The position numbers were made by a program, and so were the translations under genes. The notes under the pieces are model-generated. The model made no database searches, was not told where the DNA came from, and saw nothing but the letters and a program-made list of their open reading frames with translations. Shown in pieces: positions 1 through 7,448 of a stretch of 8,902 bases of DNA. This DNA is from Bacteroidota bacterium. GTDB taxonomy: Bacteria; Bacteroidota; Bacteroidia; Flavobacteriales; Flavobacteriaceae. Position 1 is the first letter of the stretch, and each line of letters begins with the position of its first letter. The DNA is taken from contig JAACDY010000030.1 of NCBI GenBank assembly GCA_009936675.1, positions 1 to 8,902 on the forward strand, written 5' to 3'.

Positions 1-5
1 AAATC

Positions 6-10
6 GAGGA
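6..10 (+). promoter_or_regulatory. Shine-Dalgarno-like GAGGA before the aminotransferase
   Basis: GAGGA lies four bases before the ATG at 15. The spacing is slightly short but the purine run is clear. Many Bacteroidota genes lack such a site, so it mainly helps to fix the start. The promoter of this gene, if separate, is outside the window. Confidence 0.45.
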
Positions 11-14
11 ATAA

Positions 15-1190
15 ATGCTTGAAGATTTTTTAAAATACCAAGCCAAAACCACTCCCCATCCCCTCGGCTTGGAAATCGAGCATGCCAGCGGCAGTTATCT
101 ATACGACACCCAAGGCAAATCCTATTTGGATTTTGTGGCTGGTGTATCGGCGCTCCCATTGGGTCATTCCCATCCAAAAGTAGTCAGTGCTCTTAAATCA
201 CAGATAGAAAAATATATGCATGTCATGGTTTATGGCGAATTTGCTCAGGCACCGGCAGTGGCCCTCTGTAAAACACTAGTGGAGTTGCTCCCCAAAAACC
301 ATGAAGTCATTTATTTAACCAACTCGGGTACAGAAGCCATAGAAGGTGCATTGAAGCTGGCCAAGCGAGTAACCCAAAGATCTGGACTTGTTGCTGCCCA
401 TCGATCCTATCATGGCAGTACACATGGAGCATTGAGTTTATTGGGCTATGAACAACAAAAAAAAGGATACCGCCCACTACTTCCAGGAGTGCGGTTTCTT
501 CACTTCAATGCGGAAAAAGACTTGGATCAAATTGATAAGAATACTGCGGCAGTCCTATTGGAAACCATTCAAGGAGGAGCGGGGTTTATTTTACCAGAGG
601 ATGATTACTTGAAGAAAGTCAAAAAAAGATGTGAAGAAGTAGGCGCTCTTCTCCTACTTGACGAAATTCAAGCAGGGTTTGGACGAACGGGTAAAATGTT
701 CGGATTTGAGCATTTTGGAATTGCTCCTGACATAGTAGTCATGGGAAAAGCACTGGGAGGAGGCTTACCCATCGGCGCTTTTTCCGCCTCCAAAAAACTA
801 ATGCAAAAATTGGAAGATCAACCCAAACTTGGTCACATCACCACTTTTGGGGGAAACCCTGTCATCGCCACAGCGGCCTTAACTACCATCAACGAAATCA
901 TTTCTACAAAATTGACCCAGCAAATTAGCCATAAGGAAAGAATATTCAGAGAAAACTTAAAACACCCCATGATCAAAAGCATCAGTGGGAAAGGCTTGAT
1001 GTTGGCTCCTATTTTCGAGCGTCCCGAGATTCCCAATTATTTAGTCACCCACTGCATAGAAAAAGGACTTCTATTGTTCTGGTTATTGTGGGAAAAAAAT
1101 GCCATAAGAATTTCGCCACCATTAAACATTAGTGAGGAAGAAATTATCTTGGGATGTGAAATCATCAAAGAGGCTCTAGACGAAATTTAG
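15..1190 (+). CDS. class III PLP-dependent aminotransferase
   Basis: A complete 391-residue fold-type I, class III (ornithine/acetylornithine/GABA-like) aminotransferase, cytosolic, moving an amino group through pyridoxal phosphate. Visible motifs are the phosphate-binding SGTEA (residues 104-108), YHG (132-134) that stacks on the cofactor, D216 in DEIQAGFGRTG for the pyridine nitrogen, K245 in MGKALGGG as the Schiff-base lysine, TTFGGNP near 276-282, and R365 in RISPPL as the probable substrate-carboxylate arginine. All catalytic residues are present, so it should be active. The ATG has GAGGA at bases 6-10, four bases upstream, which supports this start. The length fits the family. Substrate cannot be read from sequence: acetylornithine, ornithine, GABA or another omega-amino donor are all possible, so no symbol is given. 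Its neighbours do not form an arginine pathway, which argues weakly against argD. Confidence 0.93.
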   Translation: MLEDFLKYQAKTTPHPLGLEIEHASGSYLYDTQGKSYLDFVAGVSALPLGHSHPKVVSALKSQIEKYMHVMVYGEFAQAPAVALCKTLVELLPKNHEVIYLTNSGTEAIEGALKLAKRVTQRSGLVAAHRSYHGSTHGALSLLGYEQQKKGYRPLLPGVRFLHFNAEKDLDQIDKNTAAVLLETIQGGAGFILPEDDYLKKVKKRCEEVGALLLLDEIQAGFGRTGKMFGFEHFGIAPDIVVMGKALGGGLPIGAFSASKKLMQKLEDQPKLGHITTFGGNPVIATAALTTINEIISTKLTQQISHKERIFRENLKHPMIKSISGKGLMLAPIFERPEIPNYLVTHCIEKGLLLFWLLWEKNAIRISPPLNISEEEIILGCEIIKEALDEI

Positions 1191-1209
1191 AATAATGTTA
1201 ATACTTTTG
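1186..1209 (+). promoter_or_regulatory. candidate Bacteroidota-type promoter before the TPR gene
   Basis: TACTTTTG at 1202-1209 fits the TAnnTTTG -7 consensus of Bacteroidota primary sigma factors. The -33 partner is poor: only TTTAG at 1186-1190, with spacing near the short end of the usual range. If real, transcription would begin around 1216 and leave a leader of roughly 65 bases before the ATG at 1282. The 91-base gap is the largest between rightward genes, which makes an internal promoter plausible here. An eight-base degenerate match in AT-rich DNA can easily arise by chance. Confidence 0.3.
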
Positions 1210-1281
1210 TTGAAAAGAATAAACTCTTCTCCTTAATGAATCTTCTATTCTTCAATAAATTTAGATAAAGAATAAAACTTT

Positions 1282-2634
1282 ATGTTCGATAATTTATCGG
1301 AAGACAATAATCCCTCCTTAACCAAATTTGAGCAAATGCTCAAAACGAACCAAGTGCTATTCTTTGATGCCCTTGAATTTGAAAACATTATCCACCACTA
1401 TATTGATTTTGCCCAATTTAATCTTGCCAAAAAAGCAATCAAAATGGGAATGGAGCAACATCCTCAAAACGTAGAATTAATGTTGCTTAAAAGTGAAATC
1501 TTACTGATGGATGGGGACTACAAAAAAGCCGAGTATATGCTCAGTGTCATTGAGAAAATATCTCCTGAACACGAAGAAATCTTTTTACAAAAAGCCAATA
1601 TTTCCTCCAAAAAAAAGGATCATCCCAAAACCATTGAATTGCTCAAAAAAGCACTGGATGTGACTGAGGAACCCATTGAAATATGGAACTTGTTGGGTAT
1701 GGAATACTTATTCGTAGAAGATTATATCAAGGCTAAAGATTACTTTTACAGATGTGTAAAGGAAAATACACTCGACTACCAATCCCTTTACAATTTATTG
1801 TATTGTTACGAGCAATTGGGTGAGGATATAGAAGCCATCAACACACTAAACAGCCTTCTTGAAATCAATCCATACAGCGAAGTAGCTTGGCATCAATTGG
1901 GCAAGATATACATCAAGATCAACAAGGCAGACGAAGCTATTTCTGCCTTTGAATTTGCCATCATCAGCGACGATTGTTTTACTGGAGCCTATATCGAAAA
2001 AGGGAAGCTGTTAGAGCAAATGGGGCGGATCAACGAAGCCATAGACAACTATGAATTCTCGCAAAATTTTACCGATCCCAGCGCTTTTGTCAATCACAGA
2101 ATTGGACTTTGTCATCTAAAATTAGGAAACGATAAACTAGCCATTCGATACCTTGAAGAATCCATCAAACTCGAACCCAACCACGAAAAAAGTTGGATGG
2201 CTCTGATTGAGTTTTTGATCGACACAAAAGACTATCTCAAGGCTCAACATTATGTCAATAGAGGGCTACAATCCAACTCTGACAACAAAGACTTATGGAT
2301 GAAAAGTGCGCTTATCCACTTCGAGTTAAATTATTATGAGGAGGCCGCCCTAGGCTGTGAAACCGCCATCAATCTTGGAAATCAATCTATTCAGAATTGG
2401 ACCTTGTGGATGGACTCCCTCATGCTGGTCAATGATTGGAAAAACGCTCTTAAAATTGGAGAACAAGCCTTGCAATACCATCAAAAAAACGCTTCCATTT
2501 TGTATCGCTTAGCAGGATGTAAATTCAGACTGGGGGATCACAACGAAGCTCAACTGATTTTCAACCAAATCAAAAGTGAGATTAAGATTCCAAGAAATAT
2601 CAATCATTTATTTCCTGAATTGATCAAATTTTAA
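1282..2634 (+). CDS. tetratricopeptide repeat (TPR) protein
   Basis: A 450-residue protein built almost entirely of helical hairpins. About twelve TPR units of 31-35 residues can be followed, beginning near residues 34, 65, 99, 133, 167, 201, 235, 269, 304, 337, 371 and 405. The small/aromatic pattern is clearest at 133-163 (WNLLG...AKDYF), 201-231 (WHQLGKIY...AISAF) and 269-300 (HRIGLCHLKLG...LEESIKLEPN). There is no signal peptide or membrane segment, so it should be cytoplasmic. TPR superhelices bind peptides or proteins; no enzymatic domain is attached and the partner is unknown. The acidic, polar N-terminus (1-24) precedes the first repeat. ATG at 1282 is the first start in frame and gives full repeat coverage. 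It lies 91 bases after the aminotransferase and 61 before the DUF368 pair. A scaffold role for the neighbouring products is conceivable but not shown. Confidence 0.9.
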   Translation: MFDNLSEDNNPSLTKFEQMLKTNQVLFFDALEFENIIHHYIDFAQFNLAKKAIKMGMEQHPQNVELMLLKSEILLMDGDYKKAEYMLSVIEKISPEHEEIFLQKANISSKKKDHPKTIELLKKALDVTEEPIEIWNLLGMEYLFVEDYIKAKDYFYRCVKENTLDYQSLYNLLYCYEQLGEDIEAINTLNSLLEINPYSEVAWHQLGKIYIKINKADEAISAFEFAIISDDCFTGAYIEKGKLLEQMGRINEAIDNYEFSQNFTDPSAFVNHRIGLCHLKLGNDKLAIRYLEESIKLEPNHEKSWMALIEFLIDTKDYLKAQHYVNRGLQSNSDNKDLWMKSALIHFELNYYEEAALGCETAINLGNQSIQNWTLWMDSLMLVNDWKNALKIGEQALQYHQKNASILYRLAGCKFRLGDHNEAQLIFNQIKSEIKIPRNINHLFPELIKF

Positions 2635-2695
2635 TCCACCATATATAGAACTCCTAATTCGGTTTTTCGCTCTATATTGCGCTAAAATTTGACTT

Positions 2696-3655
2696 TTGAA
2701 AAATCTTATTTCCAAGGATAAAATTATTTTATTTTTCAAGGGAATGGCCATGGGCACAGCCGATCTAATGCCCGGAGTCTCTGGAGGGACTATAGCTCTA
2801 ATACTTGGAGTTTACAAAGAACTCATTCAGTCCATTGACTCCATCAACCTGAAAAACCTAAAAAGCCTAACAAACGAGGGCATAAGGTCTTTTTGGAGCA
2901 ATATCAATGGAGAATTTCTAACGGTTCTTTTCTTTGGAATCATCACCGCCATTTTGAGTCTGTCTTTTGCCATCGACTGGCTCATCAACGAACACCCCAT
3001 CCCACTGTGGTCCTTCTTTTTGGGGTTACTGATTGCGAGTATTTTTCTGTTGAAAAACACACTAAAGCAATGGGGCGTATCCAATTCATTACTGGCCATT
3101 GCTAGTGCTATTTTATCTTTTATATTGACTCAAATGACTCCAGTTAATGGAGAAATAGGCTTGTTTTATTTGTTTATATCTGGTTTCTTTGGAATTATTG
3201 CCATGATATTACCGGGGATCTCTGGAGCCTACATACTTCTTATTCTTGGAGCTTATAGCACGGTCATCAGTCTGATCAAAAACGCCATAACGAGTTTGAG
3301 CAATCTTGATTTGGAAATCATGATTCCTACGCTCACCAAACTCTCTGTTTTTGTTCTGGGTATCGTCCTAGGTTTGAGAATTTTTGCTTCCATCTTAAAA
3401 TGGCTATTTGACAAGGAACACGACAAGACCATGGCAGTATTGATTGGCCTTATGATCGGTGCGCTCCACAAATTGTGGCCTTGGCAGCAAAACTTTGAGT
3501 GGTCTCTGGGCGAAAATACCAAAACATTGTCCAAACCCATTTCCCCTTTTGAGTATCAGGAAAATCCTCAACTTATACTGGCTGTTGTTTTTTTTATCAC
3601 AGGCCTTTGCTTGGTATGGATTTTGGAGAGAAAAAAATTTAATCCCCCAAAGTGA
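2696..3655 (+). CDS. DUF368 membrane protein, PopT-type polyprenyl-phosphate transporter (copy 1)
   Basis: A 319-residue multi-pass inner-membrane protein. DUF368 proteins (PopT) have been identified as transporters returning undecaprenyl phosphate, the lipid carrier of wall and surface-glycan synthesis, to the cytoplasmic leaflet. The two half-repeat motifs are intact: GTADLMPGVSGGT at 20-32 and LPGISGAY at 172-179, each in a hydrophobic region that could re-enter the membrane. Further hydrophobic segments lie near 74-95, 101-120, 129-146, 155-190, 211-238, 245-263 (ending WPW) and 291-310; the C-terminus is basic. The start must be TTG at 2696: a TGA in frame at 2690-2692 closes the frame, and the next ATG (residue 17) would remove the conserved N-terminal helix. 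No Shine-Dalgarno is visible. Its stop overlaps the start of copy 2. The family is certain; the substrate is inferred from the family. Confidence 0.9.
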   Translation: MKNLISKDKIILFFKGMAMGTADLMPGVSGGTIALILGVYKELIQSIDSINLKNLKSLTNEGIRSFWSNINGEFLTVLFFGIITAILSLSFAIDWLINEHPIPLWSFFLGLLIASIFLLKNTLKQWGVSNSLLAIASAILSFILTQMTPVNGEIGLFYLFISGFFGIIAMILPGISGAYILLILGAYSTVISLIKNAITSLSNLDLEIMIPTLTKLSVFVLGIVLGLRIFASILKWLFDKEHDKTMAVLIGLMIGALHKLWPWQQNFEWSLGENTKTLSKPISPFEYQENPQLILAVVFFITGLCLVWILERKKFNPPK

Positions 3656-4665
3656 GTCAAGAAAACAAATCTTATCGAAAGGATTTAATTTTAATTTTAA
3701 AGGGGGTCGCAATGGGAGCAGCCAATAAAGTCCCTGGCGTATCGGGGGGTATTGTTGCTTTTGTAGCTGGGTTTTACGAAGAATTGATTTATTCCTTACA
3801 GAAAATCAACCTCAAAGCATTGACCATATTGATCCGTAGGGGTTGGCGGCCTTTTTACCAATACACCAATGGACGTTTTCTGGTATTACTTTTCTCAGGC
3901 GTCATCATCAGCTATTTTAGTGTATCTCTGATTTTAGATTATCTAATCAAAAATTTTGAAATGCAGGTATTGGGCGTCTTTTTTGGAATGATCCTCGCCT
4001 CTCTCTATTTCGTATATTTTCAACTGGAAAAATGGAATTTAAAAACATTCCTATTTTTCCTATTTGGCTTGTCCGTAGGATTGATCATTATGTTATCCAA
4101 ACCCTCCTCCGAGAATGACGGCCTGCTCTTTGTTTTATTTTGTGGAATCATCAGCGTTTCGGGCATGACCCTTCCAGGCTTATCTGGCTCGTTTCTGCTC
4201 CTTTTACTGGGCAATTACACCCTTTTGTTGGTCGATGCAGTCAATGCCATATATTTTACCCTAATCGATATAATTCAATTCAACTTCGGGTTTATTGAAG
4301 ACCACTCGAGAATGAAGCTGCTGCAACTGGCAGTGATTTTCACCCTCGGTTCCATTACAGGTCTGGTTATGTTTTCGAATGTATTGAGTTTTGTTTTAAA
4401 AAAATTCAAGCAAATCACTTTGGCGACCATTGTAGGTTTTATCGCAGGATCACTGGGGGTCATTTGGCCTTGGAGAAACGAAGTTTTTGTCAAGAACAAT
4501 TCAGGAGAAGTGCTATACAATAGTGTTGGAAACCCGATCATTGAATACTATGACTATTATTTACCAAATTTTTTAAGTACTCATTTTTGGTTCATCACTT
4601 TATTCATAATTTTAGGAATATTAATCGTAAGCTTGTTGGAAAAATATGGAGTCCAAAAAAAGTAA
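3652..4665 (+). CDS. DUF368 membrane protein, PopT-like paralogue (copy 2)
   Basis: A 337-residue paralogue of the preceding gene. Residues 9-117 align without gaps to 7-115 of copy 1, with 47 of 109 identical by hand count. It keeps KGxAMG, PGVSGG (28-33), the second-half LPGLSGS (174-180) and IWPWR (271-275), and has the same pattern of hydrophobic segments, ending in a strong one near 312-328. Copy 1 reads ADLMPG and this copy reads ANKVPG (24-29): Asp is replaced by Asn, a Lys is introduced, and the Thr after SGG is Ile. The start is GTG at 3652, inside the stop of copy 1 (GTGA overlap), implying coupled translation; the next ATG falls within the first motif and is too late. It could transport the same lipid, a different one, or partner copy 1. 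Family membership is secure, function less so. Confidence 0.88.
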   Translation: MSQENKSYRKDLILILKGVAMGAANKVPGVSGGIVAFVAGFYEELIYSLQKINLKALTILIRRGWRPFYQYTNGRFLVLLFSGVIISYFSVSLILDYLIKNFEMQVLGVFFGMILASLYFVYFQLEKWNLKTFLFFLFGLSVGLIIMLSKPSSENDGLLFVLFCGIISVSGMTLPGLSGSFLLLLLGNYTLLLVDAVNAIYFTLIDIIQFNFGFIEDHSRMKLLQLAVIFTLGSITGLVMFSNVLSFVLKKFKQITLATIVGFIAGSLGVIWPWRNEVFVKNNSGEVLYNSVGNPIIEYYDYYLPNFLSTHFWFITLFIILGILIVSLLEKYGVQKK

Positions 4666-5398
4666 TACCAAGCGTTATGGCTTGATAGGCAGAAATATAG
4701 CCTATTCATTTTCGAGAGGATATTTCAAACAAAAATTTGAAACCGAAAATTTGCAGAATTGTTCTTATGAAAACTTCGATTTAGAGCAAATTGAAGCACT
4801 AAAAAACGTATTCATTCAAAAGAATATTTCAGGACTCAATGTCACCACGCCATACAAAAGAGAGGTCGTTCCTTTTTTGGATCTACTCTCCCCTACTGCG
4901 GCAGAAATGAATGCAGTAAATACCATTAAATTTCATCAAGACGGGAGCATCAGTGGTCACAACACTGATGTCTATGGGTTTGAAAAATCACTTTTAGAAA
5001 TCATCAATAATTTCCCCAAAAAAGCATTGATTCTCGGCACTGGTGGAGCTTCTTCTGCAGTGGCGTATGTGATGAAAAAATTAAACATCGAATTTTCCTA
5101 CGTCTCTAGGAGTGCTAAAGAAAATACAATTCAATACGAAGCAGTGGATGAAACCATTATGGATGAACATCACTTAATCATCAATGCCTCCCCAGTAGGA
5201 ACATTTCCCAATATTGAGGCAGTGCCAAATTTGCCCTATTCCCTACTAACCCAGGATCATGTTCTCTATGATTTGATTTACAATCCCCCGGAAACACGTT
5301 TTTTAAGAGAGGGAAAACAAAGGGGCTGTAAAATCTTAAATGGACTTAAAATGTTAGAATACCAAGCCAAAAAGTCTTGGGAGGTATGGAATCAATAG
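4646..5398 (+). CDS. aroE: shikimate dehydrogenase
   Basis: AroE reduces 3-dehydroshikimate to shikimate with NADPH in the pathway to chorismate and the aromatic amino acids. The 250-residue protein carries the family landmarks in order: shikimate-binding SFS (21-23), NVTTPYK (65-71) with catalytic K71, N92, NTD (106-108) with catalytic D108, the GTGGA nucleotide loop (131-135), SR (154-155) probably contacting the NADP phosphate, NASPVG (180-185), DLIYNPPET (209-217) and NGLKMLEYQ (232-240). The His that usually precedes the first Ser is Tyr here (YSFS), a form I associate with Bacteroidota, and the length is somewhat below the E. coli enzyme (about 270). ATG at 4646 lies 20 bases inside the preceding DUF368 gene; no later ATG precedes the catalytic region, so the overlap is probably real and translation likely coupled. 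Cytosolic. Confidence 0.95.
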   Translation: MESKKSNTKRYGLIGRNIAYSFSRGYFKQKFETENLQNCSYENFDLEQIEALKNVFIQKNISGLNVTTPYKREVVPFLDLLSPTAAEMNAVNTIKFHQDGSISGHNTDVYGFEKSLLEIINNFPKKALILGTGGASSAVAYVMKKLNIEFSYVSRSAKENTIQYEAVDETIMDEHHLIINASPVGTFPNIEAVPNLPYSLLTQDHVLYDLIYNPPETRFLREGKQRGCKILNGLKMLEYQAKKSWEVWNQ

Positions 5399-5455
5399 GC
5401 AGGCATTTATTTTTTTTGTAAATTTTAAAAAAATTAAACCCTAACAATACCTGAT

Positions 5456-7432
5456 ATGGCAAACACAAATGACATCGCCAATGATCCTCAGGAAGAGAAA
5501 AAGGTGCAATCGTCAGAGGCGATTACCCCTCCTGAAGGTGCCGCTGAACAGAGTAATACTCCATCCAAAGAGGATACTGATGCCCCAAACGAAGTAGCAG
5601 CAAAAAATAAGGATCAAGAAAAATCCGAAACTCCTCAAGAGCAAACCAAAGATTTCAGTCAACTGAGTTTAACTGAATTGGTAGAAGAGATTCAAAAAAG
5701 AATCAAAGCAGTAAAATGGTTTACCGACGAAAAAAATATCAAGGAAATCATCCATACTTTCGATACCAAGTTCAAATCGGAAATTCAGGAAAAAAAGGAG
5801 GCTTTTATCAAAGAAGGGGGCAACGAAATTGATTTTTATTTTAAACCCCAGTACAAAAACGCATTTGATCAAGCTTTTCGGGAATACAAAAAAAACAAAA
5901 GAACCTATTTTCAAGAAAGAGAACAATCTCAAAAACTCAATCTTGATCGAAAATTAGAGATCATTGAAAGTTTGAAAGAACTGATCAATATTGATGAAAA
6001 CATCAATACGATTTACAAAAAATTTAAAAATTTACAGGACAGTTGGCACAAAACCGGACCTGTTCCCAGAGCCCAAAGCAATAATGTTTGGCAGACCTAC
6101 AAACATCATACGGAAATTTTCTATGATTTTCTTCACCTGAATCGCGAGTTGAGAGATTTGGATTTTAAACACAACTATGAGGAGAAAATCAAAATCATCG
6201 AACAGGCAGAATCACTCTCCAAAATACCCGATATACTCAAAGCTTCAAGAGATCTAAACACACTTCATAGACTTTGGAAAAATGACCTTGGGCCAGTTGC
6301 TAAAGAACACAGAGAAGAATTATGGGCTCGTTTCCAAGCCGCCAGTCAAATCATTCACACCAAAAGACAGGAGTTTGACAAAGAATACGATAATATCTTA
6401 GAAGAAAATCTCAACAAAAAAAAGTCGATTTTGGGTCGTATGGAGGAGATCAAAAACAATCCACCACAAAATCACAACGATTGGCGAAAAACCATCGATG
6501 AGTTCAATAAAATGAGAACGGAATTCCAAGCCATCGGACAAGTAACTAAAAAATTTAGTAAAAATACTTGGAACCGATTCAGAGAAATTAGCCGAGAAAT
6601 CAATCGAGAAAAGAACCAATTTTACAAGTCTCAAAAAGCCGAGCAAAAAAAGAATATTGATCTCAAAAAAGCCTTAATCACTGAGGTAAAAGAAATTTTA
6701 GAAAATGACGATTGGAGTAGCTACAACAACCGAATGAAAAACATTCAGAAGGATTGGAGATCCATAGGTTTTGTTCCGAGAAAACTTTCCAATATCCTTT
6801 GGGAGGAGTGTCGCTCCCAATGCAATCTTTATTTTGACCGCATCAAATCTGGTTATCAGAGGATTAATAAAAACGAGTTAGATGCTCATCATAAGAAAGA
6901 AGCCTTCATCAAAAGTATAGCCGGCTTTCAAATGCCCCCCGAACTAGAACCCTTTAAAGAGTTTTTCAATTATCAATGGGAGGAGTACAGTCAATTGGGG
7001 AAATTGAGCGGCAACACCAATTCCAAAAGTGTTGAAGATTTCAATAAGGCATTCATTGCGCTCATCGACAAATCTGATATGGAAGAAAGTGTAAAGGCAG
7101 AGGGCAAAAATCACATTCGTTTTTCCATCATCAAAGACGATGAAAATGGATTGAGTCGTGAAATTCAAAACATCAAGAGAATCATCGAAGAATTCAATTC
7201 AGAGGCTAGACAATTGGAAAATAATCTCGAATATTTTTCAAATTCCAGTACTGACAATCCTCTTTTGATGGATGTTACCTCCAAGTTGGATCGTCTCAAA
7301 TCTGAAATTGAAAAGTACAAAGAACAACTGTTAGGTTTAAGAAAACTAAAAAGGGAAGCAGCAGCCAGAAATGCACCTGAGCAAGAAGAACCTATAGAAG
7401 AGGAAGGCGATCAGGGAGAAACAGAAGCCTAG
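5456..7432 (+). CDS. DUF349 repeat protein
   Basis: A 658-residue, highly charged, mostly helical protein with no signal peptide or membrane segment. Residues 1-68 are low-complexity, rich in Glu, Gln, Pro and Ser and probably disordered. Four clear DUF349 modules follow, marked by W-x(3)-G and a second Trp about 11 residues later: W197/G201/W212, W274/G279/W290, F357/G361/W372 and W434/G438/W449. Degenerate flanking modules are suggested around G122 and G515. Residues 560-635 look like a coiled coil, and 640-658 is an acidic tail. DUF349 is a predicted three-helix module of unknown biochemical role; I assign no function. The gene starts 57 bases after aroE in an AT-rich gap with a run of eight T at 5410-5417 but no convincing promoter or terminator hairpin. 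Its TAG stop sits one base from the mazG stop on the other strand. Confidence 0.9.
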   Translation: MANTNDIANDPQEEKKVQSSEAITPPEGAAEQSNTPSKEDTDAPNEVAAKNKDQEKSETPQEQTKDFSQLSLTELVEEIQKRIKAVKWFTDEKNIKEIIHTFDTKFKSEIQEKKEAFIKEGGNEIDFYFKPQYKNAFDQAFREYKKNKRTYFQEREQSQKLNLDRKLEIIESLKELINIDENINTIYKKFKNLQDSWHKTGPVPRAQSNNVWQTYKHHTEIFYDFLHLNRELRDLDFKHNYEEKIKIIEQAESLSKIPDILKASRDLNTLHRLWKNDLGPVAKEHREELWARFQAASQIIHTKRQEFDKEYDNILEENLNKKKSILGRMEEIKNNPPQNHNDWRKTIDEFNKMRTEFQAIGQVTKKFSKNTWNRFREISREINREKNQFYKSQKAEQKKNIDLKKALITEVKEILENDDWSSYNNRMKNIQKDWRSIGFVPRKLSNILWEECRSQCNLYFDRIKSGYQRINKNELDAHHKKEAFIKSIAGFQMPPELEPFKEFFNYQWEEYSQLGKLSGNTNSKSVEDFNKAFIALIDKSDMEESVKAEGKNHIRFSIIKDDENGLSREIQNIKRIIEEFNSEARQLENNLEYFSNSSTDNPLLMDVTSKLDRLKSEIEKYKEQLLGLRKLKREAAARNAPEQEEPIEEEGDQGETEA

Positions 7433-7448
7433 ATTATTCTGTTTTTTT
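7418..7448 (+). terminator. candidate intrinsic terminator at the convergent junction
   Basis: AAAACAGAA at 7418-7426 is the exact reverse complement of TTCTGTTTT at 7437-7445, with a ten-base loop, and the T-run continues to 7448. This would end rightward transcription just after the DUF349 stop codon. The stem contains only two G-C pairs, so it may be weak. A competing stem, GAAGCC at 7424-7429 with GGCTTC at 7449-7454, is richer in G-C but has a 19-base loop. The structure lies over both stop codons and the last codons of mazG. Seen from the other strand, the T-run is poor. Confidence 0.45.

Noticed and set aside
1215..1253. AAGAATA / TATTCTT pairing after the aminotransferase gene, as a terminator
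   Set aside because: Stem of seven mostly A-T pairs, loop of about 25 bases and no T-run.
2643..2677. ATATAGA and TCTATAT inverted repeat between the TPR gene and the first DUF368 gene
   Set aside because: All but one pair are A-T, the loop is 21 bases and no T-run follows the stem. It is a poor terminator or operator candidate and expected by chance in AT-rich spacer.
2684..2691. AAAATTTG as a promoter -7 element before the first DUF368 gene
   Set aside because: The first position of TAnnTTTG is wrong, and the implied transcription start would fall at the start codon.
2827..3099. Open frames on the opposite strand and in other frames within the DUF368, aroE and DUF349 genes
   Set aside because: They are shadows of well-supported genes, lack recognisable motifs, and have no separate ribosome binding or promoter signals.
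34..5371. Fifteen-base shared string (AATACCAAGCCAAAA) in the aminotransferase start and the aroE end
   Set aside because: Both copies encode Tyr-Gln-Ala-Lys in frame with similar codons; there is no wider similarity, so this is coincidence and not a repeat element.
5399..5455. AT-rich gap between aroE and the DUF349 gene as a promoter or terminator
   Set aside because: There is a T-run at 5410-5417 but no stem before it, and no TAnnTTTG match with proper spacing. I see nothing firm in it.
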